Shown: positions 64,000 to 64,000 of the stretch, piece after piece
How the letters are laid out: the number at the start of each line of letters is the position of its first letter
Numbering within the stretch: position 1 is the stretch's first letter
Assembly (NCBI RefSeq): GCF_009827595.1
Contig: NZ_WTYT01000002.1
Coordinates: 1-64,000, forward strand
Direction of reading: 5' to 3'
DNA length: 64,000 nt
Source of the DNA: Altericroceibacterium endophyticum
Lineage (GTDB): Bacteria; Pseudomonadota; Alphaproteobacteria; Sphingomonadales; Sphingomonadaceae
Position numbers and translations under genes: made by a program
Notes under the pieces: model-generated
The model's input: the letters and a program-made list of their open reading frames with translations, nothing else
Told to the model about the DNA's origin: nothing
Databases searched by the model: none

Positions 64000-64000
64000 T

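Noticed and set aside
1-64000. CRISPR arrays, rRNA operon, complete insertion sequences
   Set aside because: No regularly spaced repeats, rRNA sequence or intact transposase gene was seen.

Overview
The window looks like a chromosomal stretch of a high-GC alphaproteobacterium of the Sphingomonadales (Erythrobacter/Altererythrobacter-like). The evidence is the set of TonB-dependent receptors (four), the tesA-ybbA-ybbP block beside recF, a queuosine-precursor transporter, and several protein families typical of sphingomonads. The genus is an inference. About 45 intact genes, three tRNAs and several gene remnants are supported.

Layout. (1) 1-21.8 kb is mostly housekeeping: the 3' end of an IclR-like regulator, a serine-recombinase remnant next to tRNA-Arg, yhhQ, a small pspC operon, recF, tesA/ybbA/ybbP, a DUF805 protein, a TonB receptor, typA, putP, an antiporter, an SDR, a glycosyltransferase, rarA, and tRNA-Thr. 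(2) 21.8-36.4 kb is an accessory locus for a sulfated glycan. It holds five secreted sulfatases, a GH3 lipoprotein, a TonB receptor, and shortened remnants of a sugar permease and of a formylglycine-generating enzyme (FGE). It is flanked by tRNA-Thr and a broken tyrosine integrase. Three copies of the palindrome TAGCGCTA lie in its promoters, two of them overlapping the -10 hexamer. (3) 36.6-53.1 kb is a proposed MarR-controlled peptide-use regulon. A five-gene operon (DUF3830, FAD oxidoreductase, BASS transporter, aminotransferase, DUF885), a divergent DPP-IV-like peptidase/MarR pair, and a four-gene run (M24 peptidase, esterase-fold protein, TonB receptor, M20 peptidase) each have the same 17-bp operator, CCAWTATCRCGYRATWT, at the promoter. 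(4) 53.2-54.5 kb carries tRNA-Val and a universal stress protein. (5) 54.6-61.7 kb is an iron locus: PepSY membrane protein, DUF2271, DUF4198, ApbE flavin transferase, PKHD hydroxylase, siderophore receptor and TonB, with Fur-like inverted repeats at its two promoters. (6) 61.9-64 kb has an asparaginase and a winged-helix regulator.

How the parts work together. In region 2 the receptor would import sulfated oligosaccharides, periplasmic sulfatases would remove sulfate, and the GH3 enzyme would release sugars. The local permease and FGE are damaged, so those jobs must be done from elsewhere or the locus is decaying. In region 3, TonB-dependent uptake feeds proline-directed peptidases (S9, M24) and M20, and inner-membrane transport, oxidation and transamination follow; the substrate is not known. 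In region 5 a flavinylated periplasmic electron carrier may reduce ferric iron brought in by the receptor.
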